From: Asterias rubens
Lineage: Eukaryota; Echinodermata; Asteroidea; Forcipulatida; Asteriidae
Length of the DNA: 64,000 nt
Direction: 5' to 3'
Assembly: GCF_902459465.1 (NCBI RefSeq)
Contig: NW_022985742.1
Coordinates: 1 to 64,000 of the forward strand
The position numbers and the translations under genes are program-made. The notes below the pieces were generated by a model that was not told the origin of the DNA, searched no databases, and worked only from the letters and a program-made list of their open reading frames with translations. Of the stretch, positions 28,809 to 43,000 are shown in pieces. Each line of letters begins with the position of its first letter. The first letter of the stretch is position 1.

Positions 28809-30724
28809 ACTATTTATACCCTTTTTGGCCAAACATACATCGTAGATACTGATTTATAACCATTTTACGCTTAAAATTTGCATTTGGTAATAAATAATTC
28901 AAGTCAAAAATGCACCTCTCCGCGTGGCTTTTTCAGCCGAGAGTCAAAAACGGTTTATCTATGATAATGACCCCTTGACGGAAATGACGATTTTCCCCTA
29001 ATTGGGTGTGAACACAGTTCTCCAGCTTTGGCAAACTGAGGGCGCTATTTTCCACATCAAATAGCCTCTCCTCCAGCCCTCAAAATAGAGAAAATCTGTT
29101 AGGAAAGTATCATGAGCCCATTAGATAGAAAAGTATGCTTGCTGATATGTGGACAGTTTTCCTTTGAAAAACGAAATATGTAAAAATATGTAAATTTATG
29201 TAAATAAAACAAGAAAACTAAACCATCAACTCATGCAATTTTTAAAACTTGAATGTAGAGAACACTACACAACTTGTACACACTGGAATAAAAGGTGTGA
29301 ACATAATATGACATGTCTGTTGTTTAAGTCTATGTGAATAAAAGTTGTGAAATATTTAGGGGGAAAAACGATAAATTGTTGTATAAAACGCTTTTTGATA
29401 CATACACTCTAAGAAGACAAGTTTGTGTGACGTTTGTTTGGAAGAGGACATTTAACACAACACACTTTCTTTCAGATAAGTTTAATTAACTGCTGCTTGC
29501 AAAAATTAATGTAAATATCTATAATTTATCTTTGTTATTACTACAATTTATCTTTGTTATTAATGTTAATATGTTAAACAATTGTAAATATGTTGTCGCA
29601 GAGTTTCTGTGCAGACAAGGCAAGAAAATGGTGCTTTTAGCTGTCCCATAAAACAGCCGCAGTGTTAACCATAAACAGCAGTGGTTTCAACCTTAAACAG
29701 CCGTGGTGTGAACCATAAATCAGGTATTCCACATTATATAAAGTTTGGGGTTTGCGAATTCAAAACGTGTAAAGCGACTCATATTTTGTTTGAGGATGTC
29801 CATCCACAGTCGACAATGTTAACATTGTTTTTGCTCAGTAAGATTACTCATTGTCGACTGCCTTTAATAAAATTACAAAAATCTCCGGGTCAAGTTATTG
29901 GTGGCGTGCTATAATTGAGTTGGACGCCGTGAACTTAACATTGACTTATACGCAAATTGCGTTGGAGTGGCCAATGCAGCCCTCCCAATAAAATTGTACA
30001 TTTAAATTCAGCATTCCATAATATCCCACCTTCATGTCATTGTAATGATTATGATCTAATATACTTTTAAGCATTCATTCATACCATTATATATTCAAGT
30101 TGAAATATTTCTGTGTACTTAAATTTATATTATTCCAGATTATATAAAAAAAACATGTTATTGTTTCTGTGCTTGTAAATAATTTATATGTAAATAACAA
30201 ATGTTGCTAACAGCTGTGTTTCCTACCTTTGCTTCTGCTTCTGTTTTGTTTATTATTGTGCTGAGGATACTGTGCCTACAACCTATAGAGACTCTAAGCC
30301 CCACAGTTTACTAAAAGGTGAACATGCCATAATTTCAACTTATCTCTTCAAATTCAGATCCTGTAGTTCGGACCCTATAGTCTCCAGATTTTTTTTTAAG
30401 CAGCGACTCTGACCTTGATTGGTAGACATGATTTAACTACATTTGTTTTTAACAAAAACCCCTGACTATTTGCTGACACTATCTTTAACCTGCTGCAAGT
30501 ATAATCTGGGTTATAAATATAAAGTGAAATGACTAAATCTGCTTCGGGTGATTTTCTTTCCTACAGAAGTATTAAAGTGTATGCATATAAATACACATAA
30601 TCTGCATACAATATTTTAGTAACCACCAGTAAACTTTGCACCGATAGCAGTCGTTAATAACTAAGCTATGAGTATTAATTTTGGTTTTGCAGTTCACTCA
30701 GTACTTTCCCCGTGTCCTGTGATC
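28809..30724. other. 3' flank of gene 2, non-coding, conserved between copies
   Basis: Matches 58693-60595 except for about 490 bp at 29227-29715, flanked by AACCAT repeats, that the right copy lacks. It contains the palindrome-like pair CAGTCGACAATGTTAACATTG and CATTGTCGACTGCC near 29810-29865. No gene is seen. Confidence 0.6.
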
Positions 30725-30728
30725 TCGG

Positions 30729-30745
30729 GTGGGAGTCGAACCCAC
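30729..30745 (-). repeat. tRNA T-arm-like hairpin, probably SINE relic
   Basis: GTGGGAGTCGAACCCAC on the plus strand is a perfect T-arm (GTGGGTTCGACTCCCAC on the minus strand). No tRNA body surrounds it. Same at 60600-60616. Confidence 0.5.
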
Positions 30746-30939
30746 GACCTTTAATAATAACAATAATCCAAATCGTTGTAACGGTGAAACCAAGATAAAT
30801 ATTCAGTATCCCCGGTGCAAATATAAACAAATTATATAAAATTAAGCCATGGTCGGGAAGAATTGTGGTCAGTCGAGGGTGATATCCAATCGTCTCCTCC
30901 TGGGTGAACGTCGAACCAGGAAGGCGAATTGAATCTCGT

Positions 30940-31091
30940 TTAGATGGATGTGTCTCCCATGCCGTCTGCCGTGTTAGAGCGTGGTTTCACGGGGGAGAGC
31001 TGACTGCCGTGGCGGCCGGAACTACCAGGGGCGGATTGTGCTCCGGACCGGGCGGCGGACCTAGCTAGACGCCCTCTCAGTGCATCCGCGG
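30940..31091 (-). CDS. gene 2 exon 23: cytoplasmic tail and stop
   Basis: Acceptor TTGATTGCAG, phase 1, 49 codons, then TAA. Much more GC-rich than its surroundings. Encodes ADALRGRLARSAARSGAQ and further Ser/Gly/Arg text ending TADGMGDTSI. Confidence 0.9.
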
Positions 31092-34000
31092 CTGCAATCA
31101 ACAAACAAAAGAAACACACTTTTTTAGTTTAAAAAAATTCCATTTTTTTTTTTTTCATTTAATTAAACGTTGATTAAAAATCCAATTGCAATCAATCGAC
31201 TGACTAATGTGATTGAAAGGGAACAAATCAAACCAATACAGCGTTAAAACACTAAATTCATCAATAATTATTGCCTATCACTGCCTTTAGTAGTATATAG
31301 GCCTAAGACTTCACTTGTCGAAATTTTCCTTACACTTATTTGTAATTTCTTAAGCGCCATATTTAAAGCTAGATTTCCAGCTTGCTATAGAGTTAGTATA
31401 ATACATGCGCTTGGGCGTCTTTTGGGCGGTTTATGACGCAAAAAGCTGCCATTCTTTTTTTAGTAATTGCCATTTTCTCTTAATGTTACGTGACGACATT
31501 AAACCTCCTTAACTAAAGTGAAAGTGCCAACCAAAAGTGGCGGTCATATGCCTTTCAATGTGTTTTTGTTTCACTCACCCGACATCATTCTGTCTGTGCC
31601 ATCACGGAACCTCTCAGACTTCTTTCTACCAATCACTAAAATGACAAGATTAAAAAAAAAAATTAGTTGTTGATGTGCAGTAAGGGTGGGGAGGATTTTG
31701 TGCACAAACAAATAAATATTTGAAGTGAGACGTATGGCCTTATTCAAAACGTCTGAATTAATAATCGTTAATATTAAACTTGTGTAAAATCTCTTATGGA
31801 ATAAGTGCAATATTGAAGGAAAGCCGTTTTCAGTCTTGACTTTACGAGCAGTACACTCAGCTCGTCTGGAATTTAAGTAATGGTCGTATAAACTGTTTTG
31901 TATTTACTCACCTACAGCAGCAACGAGAGCACACGCCACGATCATACCAAGTGGGAAGAACCATCCACCAATTGAACTCTTCTCACCAATAAAAGAAGAA
32001 CAAAATTTACGAATTAATGAATAATGACATACATAATACAAGAGATAGAGATTGTCAGATCAAATCATGTTACATACCCTTTTGGTAGTGCCGCCCTCTT
32101 TGACCGCCATGTATGCTTCTGTAACAGCAAAACGAGATTGCATAACTTGTAAAACTTTGTTTGAACACTCTTATACTCAACTTCATACGAAGTGGCAGGA
32201 AACAAGAGGGTGATTTAAAAACAAAGTACAGTGATAAAGAACGATAAGAAAATTGATAATACTTTTAAGTCGCACAAATGTATAGTAGACAATAAAAAGT
32301 ATAAATAATAACAATACATAGACGTTTTTTTGTTGTTTTTTTGGTGCATAACACAAAACAGTCATTTGATGACTCGATGGATGCGCTTTTACAGAACAGA
32401 ACACAAGAAGAACAGAAATTGTGCACTTGTTGGTCCGTTTAATATAAATAAATATTGCACATAATTTAACCGATGACATGTGATCTATCTAAATAGAGAT
32501 ACACATTATATTTACCTTGTAGGGACATTGGCATGACGCAAGTATGACGGTCCTCTAGTAATGTGAAACCCGCCACGCAGGCGCAAGAATATCCACCTAC
32601 AGTGTTCATACAGAGATGATCGCAACCATCGGTTTCCTCCATGCATTCATCAATATCTGCAGAGTAGTTCAATTTGGATATAAATTTATAGACATCAAAG
32701 GCAGAGTAAATGTTCAAGAAAAGGCAAAAGTGTGAAAGTCATGTGCTCTCTTAAAGTTTTAGACTGTAATTCATTCCAATCCATTCAAGCCAGGACTGGC
32801 AAAAGATCGTGCCTCATGGAGGCAACTGTTGCACAGATGCACAGATAACTGCTTAGCTTGAAACAAATCGTCTTGCTCAGGCAACCGCTAAGCGACAGCT
32901 GAGAAAGGAGAGGGGACAAGAAAGACGTCTCCATGGTCAAACCCATCCTCTAATAACTATAACCTGTGACATCTGCCTGAGAGTATGTGGCGCGCGCATC
33001 TTTTGAGTCATCGACGGAGTCACCTTAGGCATCCTCAATCCTAATAACTTTCTTTACATGTGGAGACCTTCTTCATTGACATCGAGGGTTGTCTGTTATT
33101 ATTATTGTTTTACTGGTATTTTTAAAAATCTGAGCCGATGTTCAACTTACCGTCACATGTTGCGTTGACCCCTTGACCTCTAAGGAAGCCATTCATGCAT
33201 GGGCACTCGTAGCCTCCAATCGTGTTGTTACAAGTCTCCATGTCAGTGCACTCATGGATCATCTCACCACAGCCACCGCCTGATCGTAGATGAAAAAGAA
33301 AGAAACATTTTAACATATAATTCGCATTTTTTTGACTTTTCCATTGGCCTGAGTCTTTGATGAAATGCGCACAAAACTTGTTCATTGTTCTGCATCAAAG
33401 ATGGTGGTCAATGACGTCATGAGCAATCCATCTATAGACCCCATGTGTATGACGTCACATGCCCAAAGTGCGCCCTCACTGAGGTCAATTCTACATGAGG
33501 TCGTGAACGGACGTGCTCAGTTCGGTGCTCCACAGAAATACCGTTATCTCACATTTAGCTCCTCCATCTCTTAAAATTAAATGCCTGTTTCGTAACTGAG
33601 TACTTACTCCTCGATCCAATACTGCTCAGCATTCAACTTCAGCAATAATGCCACCAAGAAAAGAGAAAAAAAAGTCCAGCTTCTGCTGAACCTGCAGCCC
33701 AGCTCCCGCCGATTGCACCAGGTGACTTGACGCCACCAGCCACCACCACAGACAATGACATCGTCATTACCATACGGCGGGAGCTTCGAAACATGGCGAC
33801 TGATCTACACAGCAAGCTTGATAAGGTCATCAAAAATCAAGAATCTCTACTTTCCAGAATGCAGATCGCCGAGGGCAAACAGAGAGAGATGGAGGAGGCA
33901 CTAAGTTTCTCAACCCAATCCATCGAGGAACTTCAACAAAAAAGTAAGACATTTTCTGTTGGTATTTCAGATATTGCGTCGCAGTTGCAAGAGGCCCACA

Positions 34001-37000
34001 AGAAAATCGATCATCTTGGGGAAGCTACTCTTAATCTAGAACGATACTCCCGTAGCTTTAATTTACGATTCGGGGGAATCCCTGAAAGTTCTTCGGAAAC
34101 CCCAAGTTTTGCCTACGATCAAGTCAAACAGATCCTAGCTGAACAATTTGACATGCCTGATGCCGAGATAGAAAATGCTCACAGAACTGGCAAACCCCCC
34201 AAAATGGCTACTGACAAACCCCGTCACATCTTGGCGAAGTTTTTGTACCGACCAGAACGTATGTTAATCCTGAAACGATCCAAAGTGGCCCTTGCCAATT
34301 CCGGAATGTTCGTTATTCAAGACTTACCACCCGCTGACGCCATAAAGAAAAGATCTCTTCGCAACGTCATGAAGAAGGCCTACGATGCTGGAAAGAAACC
34401 AATATTCCGAAGTGGCCAACTGTTCATTAACGGTGTTAAATACACATCGCCATCCTAGATGTCTTCTAGTTTTCCTCTGTTTGAAGGAACTTTTGCTCAA
34501 CCTTTACAACTATTCAATGAACGGTATTTTTGTTGGGCTCAGCTGTTCACCCTTTTTGCTTAAATTGTTCTAGTTTTGTATATTTATGTATACATTTAAT
34601 TTATTAATCCATCCATGTTCTTTGTTCTGTGTATTCATGTTTGTGTTTGTGTGTGCAGACGCCCCTGTCATTACTTTGTATCAATACGGAATTGTTAATG
34701 TTATCAATGCCAATCATTGTTGTACCTATGAATCAAGTAAATGACCACACTGTTATAAACTGTAACATAGATCCTGACTTAAACTTTGTAACCCCTGATA
34801 TATCATGTGATTACTATGATGTATATAAGTTTTCTAGCGATTTCAATAATAACACATGTACCAAATTGTTACATGTCAATGCACGAAGTTTAAAAAAGAA
34901 CATATCGAATATTATTGAGTTTGTTAACCTTGTAGGAACTAGGTTTTCTGTTATTGGTATATCTGAAACTTGGCTAACGGATACTACAGATCCACTTATT
35001 CAAATTAATGATTATTCAATTGAAGGTTCGTGTAGAAAGAACAAAAAGGGTGGTGGGGTAGCACTTTATATTAAACAGGATCTTAATTATAACAACCGCA
35101 ATGACTTATCTGTTAATAATTCTGAAATTGAGTCATTCTTCATTGAGCTTGTTAACACACACTGTAGTAATGTTTTAATCGGAGTTGTGTATAAACCGCC
35201 AAGTGCTTCATGTGATAATTTCTCAGAGTACATTAATGATATATTGGAAAACATTAGCGCTGAAGGCAAAAAGTGTTTTATAATGGGTGATTTCAACATT
35301 AATATATTGCAGTATGAAACAAATGATGGTGTACATAATTTTATAGATATGCTTCATTCACAGTCTTTTTATCCTACCATAAACAAACCTACAAGAATTA
35401 CTGAAAATAGTGCAACTGTAATTGATAACATTCTAATTAATGACTTACATAACCATACTGCTGGTGTCTTAGTCTCAGATATAAGTGATCACTTACCAGT
35501 ATTTTTAATTATTGATGATTCTTTTGAGAAGCCTCAGGATGTAGGAAGACTCGGTACTAAACGTGTTTTTAATAGTAACAACACTGAACATTTTGTTAAT
35601 GATCTGAATACAACTGATTGGTATTTTATGACATCACTGAATGACACTCACTCTATGTATAACTCTTTTATAAATCATGTTCTAGAACTCTATGATAAAT
35701 CCTTCCCACTTCAAGAAGTAAAGTGCCGATACAATAAACGTAAGTCTCCTTGGCTGTCAGATGGTATTTATAAATCAATAAGGAGAAAAAATTATCTTTA
35801 CAAAAAATTAATGAGACATCCTACTTCTCAAAACAAGTCCATTTATACCATGTACAAAAACAAACTTAATACTTTAATTAAAGTATCTAAGAAAAGCTAT
35901 TTTTGTACAAGATTTAACCAAGAGAAGGGCAATATCAAGGGAACTTGGAATGTTATAAATGCAATACTCAATAAGGGTCAGAGGAAAAGCAACCCCTCCT
36001 ACTTTGTTCAAGACGGTATAACAATTGACGAAGACAAAGACATTGCTGATCGATTTAATGAGTATTTTGTTAGTGTTGGTACCAGACTTGCTAGTAATCT
36101 GCCATTATGTAATAACACGTTTGAATCCTTTCTTCAGGATCGACAGTCAAATTCTCTTTTCTTAAATCCTATTACGCAAGAAGAAATTATAGACATTCTT
36201 AATAAAATTCCAGATGGTAAAGCCCCTGGCTTCGATGGGTTAAGTGCTTTTGTTATCAAACGGGCGAAGCATGCCTTAGCAAAGCCACTTGCTTGTATCT
36301 TCAACGAGTCTCTAATTACGGGTATTTTCCCTGACGGCTTAAAGAACGGTAAGGTCACACCAATACATAAGGGTGGCGATAAACATAACATTGCCAATTA
36401 TAGACCTATTTCAGTGCTTACTACATTCTCTAAAGTTTTTGAAAAACTAATTTACCACCGTCTTATTAACTTTATAGATAAACACAATATTTTATCTGAC
36501 TCGCAATTTGGTTTCAGAGAGGGACGCTCAACTGAACTAGCAACGTCACATGTTGTTAATAAATTGCTTAAAGCCATAGACGATGGTAAATTCTCTGTCG
36601 GTATATTTCTGGACCTTTCAAAGGCTTTTGATACAGTTAACCATAAAATTTTATTTTGTAAACTGGAAAACTATGGTGTCCGTGGTATAGCCTTAAATTG
36701 GTTTAAGAGTTATTTATCGAATAGAATACAAATTGTTTCCTATAATTGTGCTAATTCTGATGAGCAACCTATTTGCTGTGGAGTTCCGCAGGGTTCTGTA
36801 CTGGGCCCTTTACTATTCCTTATTTATATTAACGACATCTCATATACGTCTGATAAAGTGTCCTTTTGCTTATTTGCAGACGACACAAGTTTGGTGTATA
36901 GTCATAACAATGTGGACACAGCTATTCAGATCCTAAATATTGAACTTGAAAAAATCAGCAGCTGGCTCTTAGCAAACAAATTGTGTATTAATCTACTTAA

Positions 37001-40000
37001 ATCAAACTATATGATATTCTGTTCCAGACAACATAAATATACCCAATCTGTTCCTCTAGTCTTGAATGGTGTTAATTTAAAATGTGTTACAATTACCAAA
37101 TTTCTAGGTGTGTCAATTGATGAAAATCTTACTTGGAAGAGCCATGTCAGTGAAGTTTCCAGCAAGATATCAAAAACTGTTGGTATTATGAATCGATTAA
37201 AGACCTTCATTCCAAGTGATATTTTACTTATTCTTTATAATTCCTTTGTTCTTCCGTACTTAAATTATTCAGTTCTAACCTGGGGCAGTTCCTCAGTGAA
37301 TTGTGACAAACTTCTTTTCTTACAAAAGCGAGCTGTTAGAATTATTTCCAGTGCTGGTTACCGTGATCATACTGCCGACTTATTTGTAAATCTAAAATTG
37401 TTAAGATTTAAAGACATTTACTACTTAAATCTAGGTAAATTAATGTACAAGTATACGAACAATGCATTACCTGGTTGTTTTATCTCATGTTTTGAGTTAA
37501 CTTCCAACATACATTCATATAATACCCGTAGTGCTTCTAGCAAAAACATCCATGTCTGTTACAATCGAACCTCACTCTATAAAAACAGTCTTATACAGCG
37601 TGGTGTGAATTACTGGAACGGTCTTAATGAGTCCATTAAAAAGTCACCCTCGCAGTCAATATTTGTTGGTAAACTGAAAAAACAACTTCTTGATACACAC
37701 GCTTAATTTCTGATTCTTCTTTTATCATTTTTCGTATTACTATGTCTTAGCGACTGCATGATGCACACATGTCCTGTCATGTCCCGTCCTGTTTCGCTGT
37801 CTGTCCCTAGGTTAGGGTACAAAAGCTTTTCTGCTTCACCCAAACCTTAATGTTGTCCCTTAAATAATTATAATAAACTATACTTAATGTATACAAGTAA
37901 TGTTGTAATTTAACCTCTTACAACCATTGTATATTATATGTCCAAGGACAGCATTGAAATAAATGTATATTGATTGAAGGAAGACAATGAGATACGCACA
38001 TTTTCATTGGTTGACCCTCAGCGATGGCGACTAATGACATTGGTAAATATTGCATCCATAAGAAATATGAACGTCACCTTTGGTTTTACCTTTAGCTGAT
38101 AATATATTATTAAACCCACTATCAAACCACGCTTATCAGCTCTCAAAAACAAGAAAAGTAAGTTTGTTCAGAAACTACAGATGTTGCTGTAGAGTAAATC
38201 GAGGATTGTGGGAAGCTTGGAAATGCATGGTTCGGGTTTTAAAATATCATATTTACCTTCGCAAGGCATGTTTTCGTTGTTGAGGAAATATCCTTGGTAA
38301 CAGGAACAGGCGTCATTGGTGCACACCTCCACTCCAGCACAGATATTGGTACAGTTGTCTGTATGACGTCACAAGCAACAATTAATATTTACCATTATGC
38401 TACATTTTAAATTTTTGGAGGGTGATCTATCAAACTGTGTAAGTTTAGTGTAAATCTGTGGACATTGTGTTTTTTGTCCTACAAAAGTTACATAGACCCT
38501 TTAAACAAAAGGCTTAAACAGTGCTTTGAAACACGAAACACTTCTGAATAAGAACCGTTCTATATGCTTCTTCTCTGGTCATCTTCATTAATACATTCAC
38601 TAAATGTACGTTCACTAATACTTCGAATGGGATATCTAATTATAACTTTGATTATCTTAATATTTGATGGAATATCTTACCCAGATCACAGTCAGTTGCG
38701 TTACCCTCCAGACAGTCACAAAAGATAGTTTTGTTGAATGTATTACAGATTTGGGCTTCCGGGCAGTTCATATAGTCGGTTGAACACTCGTCAATATCTG
38801 GAATTATGACGGATTAAATGGTAATGGATAAGTAATGGTAATGAGTAATGGATCTAATGTGCCAATGTGATTATGGACGAGGATTGACCTAAGCTTGAGG
38901 CCACTCTGGCGTAATTCGCGAGCCTCAAAGTGTGACGTAAGATGTTCAGGCTATAGAATCTCCTTATTTGTATTATAAGGGAATGAGAGACTTTAGAATG
39001 CTAAATGGCAGCAGATTTATGCAAAACTTCCATTGTTCATGTAGTTTTGAGCATGCGCACGTTATACTGAGAACAGTAATGGACTTGCCATGGTACTCTC
39101 TTATTATGTAAACGAGTGAAAATTTCACTCTCTTGTCCGGGTGTCATGTTCGCTCTTTTGAGAGTGAAAGTCAATCTGAATCACTCTATTTGAGTGAAAC
39201 ATGAACGAACTTCACTCTAAATCGAGTTGAAAGTACCCGTCTTTTACACTAGAAAGAGTTGTCCGCCATTATGGCTAATTGCAAGAGTGGTTTGCGGTCA
39301 AAACGAGTATTTGTTTCACTCTTTTACATTCAGAGAGTAAGTCTACTGCCACCTAGCGTCCCAATAGTTCCACGTGGCAATACAATATAGACCTCTGGTT
39401 TGGAGTCTTAGTGGATTTCCAATTGTCTGATTTAGGAATTCAATTGCCTCCATTGGAGTTCAGTTTGGAGGCCAACTTGAACTCATTCGTTCCTAGAAGA
39501 GCTTTCAGAGAGACTCATTCAAATGTTTAGGGGACAAACTTTATTTCAATGGGTCACGGGCACTTCAGTGTTGATAAAACTCACAACATTGCAAAATGAT
39601 CTCAGGTGGGAATTCCCATGATTTCCAAGCATTCCTCTAAAAGCTATATCAAATTAATCCTTATAATTGTGGTAACCACAGTACCAAACCGTTGAAAATA
39701 AACAGGTTTTATAAATTTGCGTCTTTAAATTTTTACTGAAGATAATGCAAATTAACGACGTTGCGTGCTGAACATCAATACTCATGAACTCACACAGGCT
39801 ACCATTTAGGACATACAGGACATAGGACTGTATGTTCATATCGTAACCCCCCCCCCCCCCCCATCCCTCTTACCATCACATTCTCCAGTCTCGTTATTTC
39901 TTGTGTATCCCTCTATACAGGGGCAGTCATATCCACCCTTAGTGTTCCTACATGACTGCATAGTATTACAGTCATGCGTGGTTTCACCTGTAAATACAAA

Positions 40001-43000
40001 ATAAAAATGGACAATTGTACACCCTTTATATATCTTTATTTACATCTACTATAAATCTTACACCCGTTTCAGACATTTGGGAGCGACTGATCTATAGTTC
40101 GACCCAATCAAAGTTGGTTTCAGACAGGTGAACTTAACATTTTTACATCAGGTTCATCTCATGACAAGATCGACGTCTGGAACCAAGATACTCCAGAGTC
40201 GTTCCGGACGACTGCAACAGTCGATCTTTCGACGTCTAGTAGCGCGTCCAAATTTTCATGAAATTAATTCAGAATTTGGTTTGGCGCGACTCTGGACGGA
40301 GCTCTTATCTGAAACGGGCGTTACTTTCAATTTCCGTTTTTTATGCAGAGTATACTTATGGTTATTGCCAAACACCAGTATCATCATTACTGAGTTGGGG
40401 AATCCCATCATAGGCTAGGCATAAACAAACCTGTGAAAATTGGGCTTTATGTTGGTCATCAAAGTTGCAAAAAAAAAAAAAAAAATGGAAGGAAAAAAAA
40501 AAAAAAAAAAAAAAAGGCTTTATGCATGAAGCCTTGCTATTTGGTTTTATTACTGACCCTTTCAGTGCTCTTTTTATAATCATGAACTTGTGAAGTTATA
40601 TATTACCTAAGGAAAACTCTGCCCTAGAGACAGTAGACATTGGTAAATTTCAGAGACCAGTCTTCTCACTTTGTGTATCTCAACATATGCATAACATAAT
40701 AAACCTGTGAAAATTTGAGCTCAATTGGTCGTCGAAGTTGCGAGATAACTATGAAGGAAAAAACACCATTGTCACACGAAGTTGTGTGTTTTTAGATGCT
40801 TGATTTCGAGACCTCAAATTCTAAACTTGAGGTCTCGAAATCAGATTTGTGGAAAATTACTTCTTTCTCGAAAACTACGTCACTTCAGAGGGAGGCGTTT
40901 CTCGCAACGTTTTATATTCTCAACCTCTCCCCAATACTCATTACCAAGTAAGGTTTTATGCTAATAATTGTTTTGAGTGGAAGAAAGACAACTACAAATT
41001 AACAAGATTTCTACTCGCTGTTGTTCAATATCCAAATGTTATCAAATACTTTACAAGTATATGAACGCAACTCACTTTGACAGAAGATGTTTTCGAAAGT
41101 TAGCTGAAACCCTTCCACGCACCCACAGCTAAAGTCTCCGGGACGGTTTCGACAGAGATGGATCTTAGTCGGATTCGTAGGGTCGTCGTTTCTACAAGGG
41201 CCTTAGAGAGGAAAGCTTGATACAGTAATGGTGAAACATTCAATTCACATTTATTTCCACAAACACATTTCACAAAAAAACCACTAACAAAGAAAGGTTT
41301 TCATTTAAAAAAAATATAATAAAATAAAATAAACTAATTAACAAACGACTTAACAAGAATTGAAAAGAGAGACTAAATATGGACTTGAAATCCTTATTGA
41401 GATTTTCTAAGCTTTGGCACCGTATTAACTCTGGATTTTGCAGTGAAGGCATAGCTGTATAACAACGGTGTAACATTTTTAAGCGGTGAGATTTTTGAGG
41501 AAAAAAAGGTTAAAAGTCGACGTAGATTTTTAGTTTGTTTTTGTCTTTAATGTGTTACCTTCTGTAGAGCCGGTCATATTGGTCAGTTCATGTTCTTCAT
41601 TTTCCACGCAGGCACATGTCAGTTTTCGGCCTGTCTGGCTGCACACCTGAAGTGCAGTACAATTGAAGTTGGGCGGTTTGTCTATTACAAAATCAAAGGA
41701 AAAAATAGGTAGGCAAAGTGGTTGAATAGCTGCATCTGACTAAATATTGTAGAAGTTAATTGTATTCTTAGACTTACCGATTTCACATTTTACTCCAGCA
41801 TCCTGGTTATGCTGGCAGACGGCGTATTTCTCGTAACTACAACTTAGTAATCTTGTTTCACTTCCTCCACACTCGAAATTGCTATATTCATAAGATCCCA
41901 GCCCTGAAGTTGAACCAGATCCAAATGTGCTATTTGACATTGTACTTGATGCCCCAGCGAAGTGGAGTTGCCTACAAACTGCATGGGCGTCATCGATGTC
42001 CCAGTTATTCCCACACACGGTGTTCCATGTGCCACTGTACTGCACCTCCACGATCCCCGATGATGACGTTCCACCAACAAGTCGAACGTCTTCAGTTCCT
42101 GTAGTCCCCCGAAACAATGTAAACGGATTGGGATTAATTTATAGCGGTTCAACATCTTTAAAAGTTAATACTTGAACACTCTCATCTTTTTCAAAAACAA
42201 ATCAGTAAAATTCCATAGACATTTGAATTTTTATTTGTATTGATCTTTGCATCGCTGGATGACAACATAGAGGGAACTTTGTTATTGTAGCAAGCGCCAT
42301 GAGTACTTTTGTGGACACCGGTGCTATAAGACGTTGTTATGAATATTATAATATTTATAGGTTTTCTCAGTCAATTGCAGCAAAAGTACAGCCAATTTAA
42401 TTTTCATGCGTTCGAATTAAAGCGATCTTGCCAGTTGTTGTTGTTAAGAATTCGTGCATTCGATTACGTTTTGTGTCATTCGAGTTCCTTTAGCAACGTG
42501 TTCTATTATAACATCCAATTACATAGCCGGCTGGCTTCTCATTTGCCGAAATGTAATAACATACAAATATTGAATGCATGAGTAAACTGTCGCAGAATAT
42601 AATCAAGATGTGAGCATGAGGGATCGCAAAGACAGTCCTAGTAATCTTAAGAGTTAATATAATGAGGCTAATCCTAGTTACGACGGGTATAAACTCCCTC
42701 CTAACTCGAGATAAGACCAGTCTTTGGAGAAATCCACCCAGGGCTGTTCCATTTCCTAATGTAGTGAAATGAAAGCCAGACTTTGCCGGGTTTTTTTTTA
42801 TTATTTTTTTTTAAATTACGATAAACACGAATTGTGACAATGCATGAACAAAATGCTTTCAACAATCGTTTTGTATATAAATATTTATGTTTTTTTTATA
42901 TTTTTTATTACGATAATCACAACCCCTTCCTTTAAAATATTCTAAACATGAACAGCTCCATGTACAGGCACCCCGACACCCCCGCAAACAAACCAACACG

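Larger units (their letters stand above)
4117..32943. repeat. segmental duplication, left copy
   Basis: Collinear with 48650-64000 across introns, exons and intergenic DNA of the receptor array. The left copy is longer mainly because it carries a BEL/Pao element (7266-14350) and a Ty3/Gypsy element (16939-25413), neither of which is in the right copy. Reciprocal small insertions and deletions are common. Confidence 0.93.
33480..37980 (+). mobile_element. LINE (Jockey/CR1/L2-like non-LTR retrotransposon)
   Basis: Two ORFs in order, ORF1 (33648-34458) and ORF2 (34698-37706), then a 3' UTR with several AATAAA-like signals and a tail near TTGATTGAAGG at 37970. It lies inside intron 17 of gene 2 in antisense. 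ORF2 is open throughout, so the insertion is young. Ends and target duplication are not resolved. Confidence 0.9.

Noticed and set aside
30729-30745. tRNA gene
   Set aside because: Only a T-arm-like hairpin; no acceptor, D or anticodon arms around it.
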